Assembly: GCF_900141745.1 (NCBI RefSeq)
Contig: NZ_FSRM01000001.1
Span: forward strand, 3,286,001 to 3,350,000
Reading direction: 5' to 3'
Length of the DNA: 64,000 nt
From: Paraburkholderia phenazinium
GTDB lineage: Bacteria > Pseudomonadota > Gammaproteobacteria > Burkholderiales > Burkholderiaceae
In this document: positions 1 through 8,238 of the stretch, one piece after another
How positions within the stretch are numbered: position 1 is the first letter of the stretch
Layout: each line of letters opens with the position of its first letter
Program-made: the position numbers and the translations under genes
Notes under the pieces: model-generated
The model's database searches: none
What the model was told of the DNA's origin: nothing
The model's input: the letters and a program-made list of their open reading frames with translations, nothing else

Positions 1-1736
1 CTCTCGATGCCAAACCGGCACCGCGCGCACCGAATACCGACGGCATCTGGTATGCGTCGTACCCAGCGGATGTGCCACACGAAATCGACGTGCGGCAGTA
101 CGAATCGATCGTGCAGTTCTTCGACGAATGCACCACGCAGTTCCGCGAACGGGTTGCGTATGTGAGTGTCGGCGCCAATCTGACCTATGGAGAACTGGCG
201 CGCAAGGCCACGGCTTTCGCCGCATGGCTGCAGGACATCGGCGTCAAACCGGGCGAACGGGTCGCCATCATGCTTCCCAACACCTTCCAGTATCCGGTCG
301 CATTGTTCGGCATCCTGAAGGCTGGTGCGGTGGTGGTCAACGTCAATCCGCTCTACACGGTGCGTGAACTGGCGCATCAGCTGAAAGACAGCGGCGCGCA
401 GACCATCATCGTGTTCGAGAACTTCGCGAAGACCGTCGAACAGGCGCTGCCTGGCACACGCGTGCAGAACGTGGTGGTCACCGGTCTCGGCGACCTGCTC
501 GCCGACGGCCTGAATCTCAAGGGACGGCTACTCAATTTCATGCTGCGGCACGTGAAAAAGATGGTGCCGAAGTATCACCTGCCAAAGGCGGTGCGTCTGC
601 TCGACGTGCTCGCCATCGGTTATACAAAACCACTGACGCCAGTGCGTCTCACGCAGGGCGATCTGGCATTCCTGCAATACACGGGCGGCACGACCGGCGT
701 CGCCAAGGGGGCAATGCTCACGCATCAGAACATCATCGCCAACCTGCTGCAGGCGAAGGTCTGGTCGCAGGGGCAATTGAGCGGCGAGATCGAGACCGTG
801 CTCACCCCGCTGCCGCTTTATCACATCTATTCGCTGACCGTGAATGCGATGATCTTCATGGGGCTCGGCGGGCGCAACATCCTGATCGCCAATCCGCGCG
901 ACACCAAACGCGTGATGATGATCATCCGTCACGAGAAATTCACCGGCATCACCGCCGTCAATACGCTCTACAGCGCGTTCCTCGAAAACGAGGAGTTCAG
1001 AAAGCGCGACTTCTCGAACCTGAAACTCGCCATGGCCGGCGGCATGGCGACGCAAAAGGCTGTCGCCGAGCGCTTCAAGGCGGTGACAGGCAAGCCGATC
1101 ATCGAAGGCTATGGCCTCACCGAATGCTCGCCGATCGTCTCGATGAACCCGGTGGACCTGAAGAACCTGCGCGATTGCGAAGGCTCGATCGGCCTGCCGG
1201 CGCCCTCCACCCAGGTGCGCTTCAAGAAAGACGACGGCGCCTGGGCCAATATCGGCGAAGCGGGTGAACTGTGCGTCAAGGGCCCGCAGGTGATGAAAGG
1301 CTACTGGAACCGGCCCGACGAAACCGCCAAGGTCTTCGACGAAGATGGCTGGCTCGCTACCGGCGATATCGGTGTGATGGATTCACGCGGTTTCATGCGC
1401 CTGATCGACCGCAAGAAAGACATGATTCTCGTCTCCGGCTTCAACGTCTATCCGAACGAAATCGAGGATGTGATCGCCATGCACCCCGATGTACGCGAAG
1501 TGGCGGCTATCGGTATTCCCGACCCCGCGCAGGGAGAACGCGTCAAGGTGTTCATCGTTTCGCGCAATCCCGCGCTGACCGCTGAGAAGGTCATCGAGCA
1601 CTGCCGCAAGAATCTGACCGGCTACAAGGTGCCGAAGGCCGTCGAGTTCCGCAGCGAACTCCCGCAGACCAATGTCGGCAAAATCTTGCGGCGGGCGCTA
1701 CGCGACGAGGAACTCGCGAAAGAAAAGCGTGCCTGA
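1..1736 (+). CDS. fadD: Long-chain fatty acid-CoA ligase, 5' end cut by window edge
   Basis: Member of the AMP-forming acyl-CoA synthetase family, which activates fatty acids to acyl-CoA through an acyl-adenylate, usually at the inner membrane. The frame is open from base 3 with no stop before the edge, so the true start lies to the left; a GTG at 72 is the first in-window alternative but would delete conserved-looking residues. Counting from base 72, the ATP-binding P-loop (YTGGTTGVAKGA) is near residue 203, the YGLTE motif near 347, the hinge motif DRKKDMILVSGFNVYPNE near 446, and the C-terminal catalytic lysine region (NVGKILRR) near 535. All key motifs are present. The DUF1571 gene follows after 67 bp. 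Substrate chain length is inferred from family only. Confidence 0.93.
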   Translation, partial: LDAKPAPRAPNTDGIWYASYPADVPHEIDVRQYESIVQFFDECTTQFRERVAYVSVGANLTYGELARKATAFAAWLQDIGVKPGERVAIMLPNTFQYPVALFGILKAGAVVVNVNPLYTVRELAHQLKDSGAQTIIVFENFAKTVEQALPGTRVQNVVVTGLGDLLADGLNLKGRLLNFMLRHVKKMVPKYHLPKAVRLLDVLAIGYTKPLTPVRLTQGDLAFLQYTGGTTGVAKGAMLTHQNIIANLLQAKVWSQGQLSGEIETVLTPLPLYHIYSLTVNAMIFMGLGGRNILIANPRDTKRVMMIIRHEKFTGITAVNTLYSAFLENEEFRKRDFSNLKLAMAGGMATQKAVAERFKAVTGKPIIEGYGLTECSPIVSMNPVDLKNLRDCEGSIGLPAPSTQVRFKKDDGAWANIGEAGELCVKGPQVMKGYWNRPDETAKVFDEDGWLATGDIGVMDSRGFMRLIDRKKDMILVSGFNVYPNEIEDVIAMHPDVREVAAIGIPDPAQGERVKVFIVSRNPALTAEKVIEHCRKNLTGYKVPKAVEFRSELPQTNVGKILRRALRDEELAKEKRA

Positions 1737-1803
1737 GAGAAAGCACGCCTCGAACGGCATGACCGAGCGCGATTCCGCCAACACTGGATCTGGAGGGAGA
1801 TGA

Positions 1804-2868
1804 ATGAAGCACTGCCGCTCGTGCAGCCTGGATCACCGTCTGGATTACCTTCCCCCCCTTGACGATGGGTGTCGCTTGCATCCATCGCTCAAGCCTGCTC
1901 CGGCCGCATCAGCAGCGGCGCTCAGGCGCACCGCGCACCTGCTGCGGCGCGCACTGGCCTCCTCGTTGCTCGCCGGCGCGGCGCTGGGTTTGGCGCCTGC
2001 TGCGGCATTCGCGCAATCGGCCCCGCAACCCGCCAGCGCGGCGGCCTCGGCGGACGCCGGCGCAGCCAGCACCGCGCAGGCGCCCTCCACGCCGCCATCG
2101 CAGGCCGGCAAGCTGACCCTCGACCAACAGGTGCACTGGTTGCGGCAGGCGCAGGAAAGCGGCGAACTGGAAAAGCTCGACGATGCGCAACTCACGTCGT
2201 TGTTCCAGTCGCTCGATCCGCTCACGCTGCCGCGTTTAATCAAGGACGGGCCGAACGGCTACCCATCGTACGAATTCACGATGCTGCGCTGGGAGCGTCT
2301 CAAGGGCGAGTGGCCCGACAAGCCCGATCACATGCTGGTGCGCATCGCTCACGACCCGCTGCGAATCTACGCGAAATGGTTGCCGGATGGCGCGCATGCA
2401 GGCCAGGAGATCATCTACGACGAGTCCAAACGGGCCGATGAAATGTATGGGCACCTGGGCGGCATACTGGGCGTGATGCCGTTGTGGACTTCGACGACAG
2501 GCGCATTGGCTCGCTCGCAATCGAACCACCAGGTGCGCGATCTCGGCACCGAATACATCGCCGGCCAGTATCTGGATGAAGGGAAAAAATACGTCGAGGC
2601 AGGCGTGCCGCGCTCTACACAGATCGGTATGCAAACTATCGAAGGGGTACGGGTCGTTACCTTCACATACGAAACGCCGATCGGTCAGCCGCAGTTCTAT
2701 GCGAAGAAAGAAACGCTCGGGCTCGATTTGCGGCATCCGTATTTCCGCACGGCCGAGTCCTACGCGAACGACGGGAAGATCTTCGAGAAGATCGTCTTCG
2801 AGAGCATTACGCCGAAGACTTTCGACGATGCGACGTTCGATCCGAAAAACCCGGCCTATAAGTTCTGA
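1804..2868 (+). CDS. DUF1571 family exported protein
   Basis: A 354-residue protein with a long N-terminus followed by a signal-like hydrophobic stretch (SLLAGAALGLAPAAAFAQ, about residues 53-70), then an Ala/Pro/Ser-rich linker and a conserved-looking domain. The part from about residue 160 (LKGEWPDKPDHMLVRIAHDP, then IYAKWLPDG) resembles DUF1571, a family of unknown function found in cell-envelope proteins of proteobacteria. A strong Shine-Dalgarno (ggaggga, 1791-1797) supports this start, although the signal peptide would then carry an unusually long n-region of about 50 residues. It is probably periplasmic. It lies just downstream of fadD and may be cotranscribed with it; no function can be assigned. 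Confidence 0.8.
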   Translation: MKHCRSCSLDHRLDYLPPLDDGCRLHPSLKPAPAASAAALRRTAHLLRRALASSLLAGAALGLAPAAAFAQSAPQPASAAASADAGAASTAQAPSTPPSQAGKLTLDQQVHWLRQAQESGELEKLDDAQLTSLFQSLDPLTLPRLIKDGPNGYPSYEFTMLRWERLKGEWPDKPDHMLVRIAHDPLRIYAKWLPDGAHAGQEIIYDESKRADEMYGHLGGILGVMPLWTSTTGALARSQSNHQVRDLGTEYIAGQYLDEGKKYVEAGVPRSTQIGMQTIEGVRVVTFTYETPIGQPQFYAKKETLGLDLRHPYFRTAESYANDGKIFEKIVFESITPKTFDDATFDPKNPAYKF

Positions 2869-2903
2869 GCGATAACGGCGGTGCTACCACCGGCACCACC
2901 GCT

Positions 2904-3293
2904 TCAGCTTTCGCGCGGGCCCATCAGGAATGCAATCGCGGCGCTGCCTCCCGCGTACTGATGACGGGAGTGTTCGACCAACCGACCCGAACGCAACGCA
3001 AGTTGTTGAAGCACGAAATGATCGGATGCGCGCGTGACGCCGACCAGCAAACCTGGCGTCGCAGCGAGCCGCGGTGCAAGTGTCGTGTACCAGAGCATGC
3101 CGATGTCGTCGCCGGTTTCGAAAACCGGCATCGCGCCGCGGCCCGCATCGACTGAGAACGCTCTCGCGTCCACGAGGCTGGCATCCAATACCGCGACTGT
3201 GGTGGGCGCGCTAGCGGCGCGAGCCATCCACGGCCAGGCAGAACCTGTCGTAGAGAGCCACGCGCCGGTCATCAGAAATGTACGCCTGTCCAT
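2904..3293 (-). CDS. Small protein with Tat-type signal, unknown function
   Basis: 129 residues. The N-terminus MDRRTFLMTG followed by a hydrophobic stretch and ARAASA is a typical twin-arginine (RRxFL) signal, so export in folded form is predicted. The mature part of about 100 residues contains no cysteine and no CxxCH haem motif. It is the last gene of a leftward group, 82 bp after the flavoprotein stop, with a weak Shine-Dalgarno (cagg) ahead of the ATG. I do not recognise the family. Its position suggests a periplasmic partner of the flavoprotein, but that is inference from gene order only. Confidence 0.6.
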   Translation of the reverse strand: MDRRTFLMTGAWLSTTGSAWPWMARAASAPTTVAVLDASLVDARAFSVDAGRGAMPVFETGDDIGMLWYTTLAPRLAATPGLLVGVTRASDHFVLQQLALRSGRLVEHSRHQYAGGSAAIAFLMGPRES

Positions 3294-3375
3294 CGTTCGT
3301 ACCTGCGTGATTCACTCAGACGTAAGCCTCCATCGCATCCGCCGTTGCGCCTTTGCGCTGACATCTGTACATCAC

Positions 3376-4953
3376 TCACGTATAACCACGCCGGTCACGC
3401 CACGCCGCCGGCCATACACCCTGTTTCCCAGGCGAAAGAATCCCGGCTGGATCCAGCGCGTCCTTGATCGTTTCCGACAAACGCAGCAAGGCGCCGTCGT
3501 TAAAGTTGTACTGCGCCGCTGCAAAATCCATATACGCAAGATGCGTTCGATACTCGCCATATCCGGCCGCGCGCGCGTCGCTGATCAGCACGCGCAGCAG
3601 ATCGCCCGCGAGGTCCGCCTGCTGCGCGTCGTCGCGATCGAAAATCGCGGCAAAAATATGGTGCAAATGGCGCGTGCCCACCGTGAATCCACCGTAGTAA
3701 TCGAAGCCGTATTCGGTCGCGCGCGCCTTCGCCATCGTGTATTGACGCATCGCATCGCGCCCGGTCGCGGGACATATCGGCGAGAAGTCCACATGCGCAC
3801 CCGCGCCGCCGCGCCAGTCGAGCATGCGGAACGCGGTCATCGCGGGAATGCCGGACATGTTGCGGTCACCGCCACCGGACGGCTGTGCATCCCCGCTATA
3901 GCGGCTCGCCAGAAAGCGGGCCTGCGGCACCTCTGCGAAGGCACGCTTCACAAGCGCGTACTGCGCGTCGATCACCTCCGGTGTGCCGTACAGCGCGAAG
4001 TGCAGATTCCACCGGCCGACCTTCAGGTGCTCGAGCATCGCCGCAAGCGCGCTTTCTGGCATCGCGCCCGGGCCGTCATACCACTGCGTCCGCGACGCGA
4101 TACCCGCCGCGCGGCGCAGGCCGCCTTCGATCACCGCGTTATTGCGAATCGTCTCAGCGAGGCGCAGCGGCCGCAATATCTCGACAATCGCTTCGAGGTC
4201 CTGCTCATGTTGAAACTGGATTTCGCCGAGCAGATAAGCGGGCGGCGCGGGCATCAACCACACGCCCATTTTCGTGACCACACCGTAGTTGGACTGCATG
4301 AACATCGCGTCGAACGATGGTCCGTAGCCCGGCTGATAGGTCTGCCAGGAGGTGCCGATGTCGATCCCTCCCATTCCTGTGCGCACGACATCGCCGTTAG
4401 CCAGCACGATCTCCATGCCGCACTGGGTGGCAGCGTGATCGCCGTACGACGTGTAGCCGAAGCCGCGTTCCAGCGTATTGCCGATCACGCTGCCCCAGCC
4501 GGCGGCCGGCGGATCGACCCACAGCCGGTAGCCCTTGCTGCGTAGCCAGGCGTACAGATCGAAGTAGCTGACGCCGGGCTCGACGAGCGCGTAAGCCAGC
4601 GTTTCGTTAACCTCAATAATGCGGTTCATCCGCTGCAGATCGAGCACCACTGAGCCCGTCAGCCGCGGCGCGGCGCCGCCATAGGCAAAGTTGCGGCCGG
4701 TGGACACAGTCCATAGCGGAATGCGGTAGTGCGTCGCGATGCGCAGAATGGCCTGGATTGCTTCGACCGAATCCGGCCGCAGCGCGGCAGATGCAGAGAA
4801 CGCCGCGGCCTGACCGGGCGCGAACGGATCGCGATACGACGCGAGGTCGATCCCGGAGGACACGACGTTCTCCTCGCCGACAATCGCCGTCCATTCGGCA
4901 AGCGCCCGGTCGAACTGGGCTTCCGCGATATTCGGCGGCAAGATGCGTGTCAA
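3376..4953 (-). CDS. VAO/4-cresol dehydrogenase-family FAD flavoprotein
   Basis: 525 residues, close to the length of 4-cresol dehydrogenase flavoprotein (PchF) and vanillyl-alcohol oxidases, which oxidise para-substituted phenols using FAD. The FAD-binding PCMH-type domain is N-terminal (ALRPDSVEAIQAIL; PLWTVSTGRNFAYGGAAP; VDPPAAGWGSVIGNTLERG), and the cap domain holds WRGGAGAHVDFSPICP and the C-terminal DPAGILSPGKQGVW typical of the family. I chose a TTG start at 4953 because gaaggag precedes it at proper spacing and lies just after the stop of the upstream gene; longer in-frame extensions read through that neighbour. No cytochrome c subunit is adjacent, unlike pch operons. Substrate and electron acceptor are unknown. 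Confidence 0.85.
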   Translation of the reverse strand: MTRILPPNIAEAQFDRALAEWTAIVGEENVVSSGIDLASYRDPFAPGQAAAFSASAALRPDSVEAIQAILRIATHYRIPLWTVSTGRNFAYGGAAPRLTGSVVLDLQRMNRIIEVNETLAYALVEPGVSYFDLYAWLRSKGYRLWVDPPAAGWGSVIGNTLERGFGYTSYGDHAATQCGMEIVLANGDVVRTGMGGIDIGTSWQTYQPGYGPSFDAMFMQSNYGVVTKMGVWLMPAPPAYLLGEIQFQHEQDLEAIVEILRPLRLAETIRNNAVIEGGLRRAAGIASRTQWYDGPGAMPESALAAMLEHLKVGRWNLHFALYGTPEVIDAQYALVKRAFAEVPQARFLASRYSGDAQPSGGGDRNMSGIPAMTAFRMLDWRGGAGAHVDFSPICPATGRDAMRQYTMAKARATEYGFDYYGGFTVGTRHLHHIFAAIFDRDDAQQADLAGDLLRVLISDARAAGYGEYRTHLAYMDFAAAQYNFNDGALLRLSETIKDALDPAGILSPGKQGVWPAAWRDRRGYT

Positions 4954-4972
4954 AACGTCTCCTTCACTGTCA

Positions 4973-5431
4973 CTACCGGCGCATCCCACCTCCGCCGCCC
5001 CAACCGCCATGCATGCCACCGCCACCGTGCCAGCCGCCGCCGTGCCAACCCCCGGCCGGCCTGCCGCCACGGAATCCCACCCGGCTGAAGTGAATATGAT
5101 CCAGCGCATAGCGGTGATGAAACCGGTCGACGAAAATAAACGGCCCACCGAATCCGACGGTCACGACGCCGCTCCAATACCACGGATCGTAGTACGGATA
5201 GAGTCCCGCTGGATACAGCGCCACGGCATTGTCGTCGCCCTGCACGATCTGCCAGGTGCCGTCCGGTTGCTGGCACGCGAGTCCGGTGATCTGCTGCATG
5301 GAGCCGTTGATTTCGGCCTGACCCGCGACCGTCTGGCATGGCGGCCCGTCCTCACTGGATTGCGCTGCTACCGGCCCCGCACACGCGACACACAAGGCTA
5401 ATACTGCCCAACGTCCTTTGATATAACGCAT
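4973..5431 (-). CDS. Exported protein with 17-kDa-antigen-like domain and Gly/His/Trp-rich tail
   Basis: 152 residues with an N-terminal signal peptide (MRYIKGRWAVLALCVACAG to VAAQ). The middle has the pattern CQTVAG..INGSMQQITGLACQQPDGTWQIV, resembling the C-terminal domain of the rickettsial 17-kDa surface-antigen family, with its two cysteines retained. The end is a low-complexity tail rich in Gly, His and Trp (GGWHGGG repeats). ATG at 5431 follows a purine-rich gacaggacgg. The stop is 20 bp before the flavoprotein start, so the two are probably cotranscribed. An envelope location is likely; the His-rich tail could bind metal, but that is inference. Confidence 0.65.
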   Translation of the reverse strand: MRYIKGRWAVLALCVACAGPVAAQSSEDGPPCQTVAGQAEINGSMQQITGLACQQPDGTWQIVQGDDNAVALYPAGLYPYYDPWYWSGVVTVGFGGPFIFVDRFHHRYALDHIHFSRVGFRGGRPAGGWHGGGWHGGGGMHGGWGGGGGMRR

Positions 5432-5688
5432 GATTCCGTCCTGTCCCGACGCTTCGGTGTTGCGTCCGCACTCGCGGCCGTCGCCGTAAAGACCACGTCG
5501 TTTCGCCTCGCATCCGCCCATGCGGCTGTCTGCTCAAAACCGCGCAAGCGGCGCAAGCAGAAGCCGCATTAGCATGGGCTTGCAACGAGTAAACGAAATG
5601 CCGGACAACGCTATTCCGATGATGCGCCGGGCGCGCGGCCCGGTTGCGTTACATCATGTTTCAGCAGGCCTTGCCGCCAGGTGTCGGG

Positions 5689-5707
5689 CGGCGCGCCAGC
5701 CGCGCCG
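5689..5707 (-). terminator. GC hairpin after anti-sigma gene
   Basis: A perfect 7-bp inverted repeat (CGGCGCG / CGCGCCG) with a 5-nt loop lies 2 bp beyond the anti-sigma stop codon. It has no T-run, so it is only a possible terminator or mRNA 3'-end stabiliser. The rest of 5432-5688 holds no supportable gene. Confidence 0.3.
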
Positions 5708-5709
5708 GT

Positions 5710-6534
5710 CTATTCTTTCCACGACGACGGTTTGCCGCCCAGCGAGCCGCACACGTCAATGGCGATCTCGCGTAGCTTGCCCTCCGAGATCGGCCCCGAC
5801 AACGCGTAGCCCATGTGGCTGTTCACCCAGTAAAAGGTGCGCCGGTTGCCTTCGCGAAACAGCCGGAAGGCAGTTTCATCGTCTGGAATCCCGGTCACAT
5901 AAAGCGTGAGCCGCGCGCCGTCCGAATTCTCGTACATGAATTGCGCCGCCGGCCCCGCTTCGCCCGGCAACAGGCGGCCGCCCACCAGCGAATAACCGTA
6001 CTCCTGCAGCGACGGCACCGAGAGCGGCCTATTCAGCCGTTTCGAGAGCCAGCTAATCAGATGTTGTTCTTCGCTAGCCGCGACCTCGACCGGATGGCGC
6101 TGCTCGGGCGTATAGACCGCATAGGCGACGTCCGCACGTCGGGCGAAGCTCAGCGGCTGCGCGCCGATCCAACCGCTCGGCAAGCGCGACGCGAGCGGTC
6201 CCGCTGCGAGCGCAAGGCCCGCGCCCGCAGCCAGCCAGCACGCCGCGAGACTGACGCGGCGCCACCACGGCGGCGGCACGCGCACGACTACGAACGACGG
6301 CGCGCCATCGCTCGCATCGCGCTGGGATACACCGCCGCACAAGGCCTGCAAGGCAGATTTCTGCGCCCGCCACGCTTCCACCCGCGCGGCCGCCTCCGGA
6401 TCGTCGGCGAGATGTTCGAGAACGGCCGCGCGCGTGCCTTGCGGCAACTCACCGTCGATGAACGCCGAGAGCGCGCGCAAATCCGCCGGTTTCAGCGAAT
6501 CGGGAAGAGCGGAATCGTGGTCGTCTTGGCTCAT
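5710..6534 (-). CDS. Anti-sigma factor, single-pass membrane protein
   Basis: 274 residues. A cytoplasmic N-terminal domain (about 1-85: DLRALSAFIDGELPQGTRAA, then EHLADDPEAAARVEAW) resembles anti-sigma domains of ECF systems but lacks the HxxxCxxC zinc motif. A transmembrane helix (VSLAACWLAAGAGLALAAG) follows, then a periplasmic domain of about 150 residues. The ATG at 6534 overlaps the sigma stop by one base (TGATG), which indicates translational coupling and decides the start over a longer upstream extension. It is expected to hold the ECF factor at the membrane until a signal arrives. Confidence 0.85.
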   Translation of the reverse strand: MSQDDHDSALPDSLKPADLRALSAFIDGELPQGTRAAVLEHLADDPEAAARVEAWRAQKSALQALCGGVSQRDASDGAPSFVVVRVPPPWWRRVSLAACWLAAGAGLALAAGPLASRLPSGWIGAQPLSFARRADVAYAVYTPEQRHPVEVAASEEQHLISWLSKRLNRPLSVPSLQEYGYSLVGGRLLPGEAGPAAQFMYENSDGARLTLYVTGIPDDETAFRLFREGNRRTFYWVNSHMGYALSGPISEGKLREIAIDVCGSLGGKPSSWKE

Positions 6535-7052
6535 CACGGCGTTCTCACTACTTTCAACGGCGTGGGGATGCGCGCCGGCCCTTCGGTCAGCAGCACACGC
6601 ATGTGCTCGCGGGCACGGGACAAGCGCGACATCACCGTGCCAATCGGCACGCCGAGCGCAATCGACGCCTCCTGATAAGTCAATTCCTCGACGCACACGA
6701 GCAGCAGCACTTCGCGCTGCTCGATCGGCAGACAATACAGTGCCCGTTGCAAATCGCGCAATACCAGCCCGTCTACTTCGCCGGGCGGCGCTGCGAGATC
6801 GCGCCACGGCGCGGTTTCCTCATCGACCGTGACCTCGCGGCGCACCCGCAACTGATCGATGTAGAGATGCCGCAGGATCGTCAACAGCCATGCGCGCAGA
6901 TTGCTGTTCGGCCGGAACGCCGCCCAGCGTGCAAGCGCGCGCTCGGCGGTGTCCTGCACCAGATCGTCTGCCCATGCGGTATCGCCCGTCAGTGCGCGCG
7001 CATAGCGGCGCAACTGCGGGAGCCATGAAATCACTTCCGCTTCGAACTTCAC
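6534..7052 (-). CDS. ECF-type RNA polymerase sigma factor
   Basis: 172 residues with sigma-70 region 2 (RYARALTGDTAWADDLVQDT through LYIDQLRVRRE, about residues 16-72) and region 4 (LPIEQREVLLLVCVEELTYQ through MSRLSRAREHM, about 108-152). There is no region 1 or 3, as expected for group 4 factors. It starts with GTG at 7052; no clear Shine-Dalgarno is visible, but a 43-codon gene ends 24 bp upstream, so translation may depend on it. It overlaps the anti-sigma gene by one base. It directs RNA polymerase to a small regulon, usually envelope or oxidative stress; the regulon here is unknown. Confidence 0.92.
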   Translation of the reverse strand: MKFEAEVISWLPQLRRYARALTGDTAWADDLVQDTAERALARWAAFRPNSNLRAWLLTILRHLYIDQLRVRREVTVDEETAPWRDLAAPPGEVDGLVLRDLQRALYCLPIEQREVLLLVCVEELTYQEASIALGVPIGTVMSRLSRAREHMRVLLTEGPARIPTPLKVVRTP

Positions 7053-7076
7053 GCAGCGAACGGCGCGCGCGGGCTG

Positions 7077-7208
7077 TTAATAACCGCCAGTGCTGCTCGT
7101 GCTTCCGCCGCCGGACGAATCCGCTGTCGTGCAAGCCGTGGTGCCGAAGGCTGTTAGCGCGAGCGCCACGATGACGCACGCGGTTGAAACCAGTTGGGAC
7201 AATTTCAT
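7077..7208 (-). CDS. 43-residue exported or lipoprotein-like peptide
   Basis: A short gene read from the minus strand: ATG at 7208, TAA at 7077-7079. The product begins MKLSQLVSTACVIVALALTA, continues FGTTACTTADSSGGGS and ends SSTGGY. A good Shine-Dalgarno (caggag) precedes the ATG. The N-terminus looks like a signal peptide; TTAC at residues 23-26 is a weak lipobox candidate, otherwise cleavage after TTA is possible. The tail is Ser/Gly/Thr-rich. It is first in an apparent operon with the ECF and anti-sigma genes. It might be a sensed substrate, a regulator of the pair or simply a leader peptide; I do not recognise a family. Confidence 0.6.
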   Translation of the reverse strand: MKLSQLVSTACVIVALALTAFGTTACTTADSSGGGSTSSTGGY

Positions 7209-7678
7209 ATGCAGTCTCCTGACGACACCCGCTTTGGGGCCCGCGCCGGTTTGCGACCGGATGCCGGGATGTTGCGGTGTGTCATGCGTTGAATTGCCAC
7301 GCGACGGGCGCAGCGGACCGTGACCGCCGGCGCGTCGAGACTGGCCCGCCTGCAGGGCCGTCCGGACGCGGGCTAAGTCGAAGCAGGGCGCCGACGAACA
7401 CGCCGCCCATGCAACGTTAACGCCGCGACAGCAGGTTTATTCCGCCCTCTTGCAGATAAAGCGCGGCAAGGTGGAGCGGCGGCAATGCCGGGAGCCGGGC
7501 CAGCCTTCCTCCGCCAGAGTCCTGCCAGATTGGTAACTCAACGTTACGAGGGTCAGTTATCAGATGCTTCTATCCGCGCAAGCCGTTATAGTGGACGCAG
7601 AGAACGCTCCCCCCGCGCGCTTTTCCCTGAAAAGGGTAGAATCGCGGCGAGCAACTGTCCTTCTTACCTGACTTGTCC
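7209..7678. other. Divergent intergenic region between ECF operon and hfq2
   Basis: A 470-bp stretch without a supportable gene. It should hold the promoter of the leftward ECF operon and that of rightward hfq2. Possible -10 elements for hfq2 are TATAGT at 7587-7592 and TAGAAT at 7637-7642, but neither has a convincing -35. A short inverted repeat GTAAC/GTTAC lies near 7536-7550, and a CCCT-GAAA-AGGG mini-hairpin lies just before TAGAAT. I see no clear ECF-type promoter ahead of the 43-codon gene. Confidence 0.5.
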
Positions 7679-8140
7679 ATGGCATCCGCAGAATCGCATC
7701 CGCAAAACGACTTCATGAACGCAGCGCGCAAAGAAAGAAAGCGCGTCGAGATCTATCTTGTCAACGGCATTCGCCTGACGGGGTGTATTGAGTCGTTCGA
7801 TCAATATCTGGTGATGCTGCGCACGCCGGTCGGCCTGCAAGGCATCTACAAGCGCGCCATTTCGACCATCCAGCTCGACACCGGCACGCGTCCCGCGCCG
7901 CGGGCCGGGCGGCCGTCGCACGGCGAGCACACCACGCGCGGCCCGCATGGCTCGCGCGAGCCGCGGGAACACCGCGAACCGCGTGAGCCGCGCGAATCGT
8001 ATGGCGCCCAGCCGCCTGCCGAGCGCACGCCGTCTTCTGACCGGGCGCCTTCGGACGGCCCGGTAGTGGTCACGCGCCGCCGGCGCCTGTTCGGCACGGG
8101 CAATGGCGACGGTAACGGCAACAACAACGGTCAGGAATAG
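7679..8140 (+). CDS. hfq2: Hfq-like RNA chaperone with long C-terminal extension
   Basis: 153 residues. The Sm/Hfq domain (about residues 8-67) shows Sm1 ([20 protein letters not shown]) and Sm2-like YKRAISTI, but TPVGLQG replaces the usual short segment ahead of Sm2. A tail of about 85 residues is Arg/Glu/Pro-rich with EPRE-type repeats. Canonical Hfq of this group is about 79 residues, so this is a second type. As I recall, Burkholderia cenocepacia has a comparable long Hfq2 near its Flp genes; I could not check this. No Shine-Dalgarno is visible; I took ATG 7679, with TTG 7673 in frame as alternative. Role: sRNA-mRNA pairing and post-transcriptional control. Confidence 0.82.
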   Translation: MASAESHPQNDFMNAARKERKRVEIYLVNGIRLTGCIESFDQYLVMLRTPVGLQGIYKRAISTIQLDTGTRPAPRAGRPSHGEHTTRGPHGSREPREHREPREPRESYGAQPPAERTPSSDRAPSDGPVVVTRRRRLFGTGNGDGNGNNNGQE

Positions 8141-8192
8141 GTTGTGTTGCAGAGGCGGGCCGGCTGGTCCGCCTTGCTTGATCCGCTTGACT

Positions 8193-8209
8193 GGCCAGCT
8201 TCGCTGGCC
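8193..8209. terminator. Hairpin between convergent genes
   Basis: A perfect 7-bp stem (GGCCAGC / GCTGGCC) with a TTC loop lies 52 bp after hfq2 and 30 bp past the end of the convergent small gene. Neither strand has a T-run, so termination is only a possibility. Confidence 0.3.
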
Positions 8210-8238
8210 TGAGTGGCTCGCCCGGTTACCCCACCGCT

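Noticed and set aside
3034..4545. A 503-codon open frame opposite the flavoprotein
   Set aside because: Antisense to a clear VAO-family enzyme; no ribosome site or motifs.
7950..8000. CRISPR-like short repeats in the hfq2 tail
   Set aside because: They are in-frame codon repeats for EPRE-type residues with no spacers.
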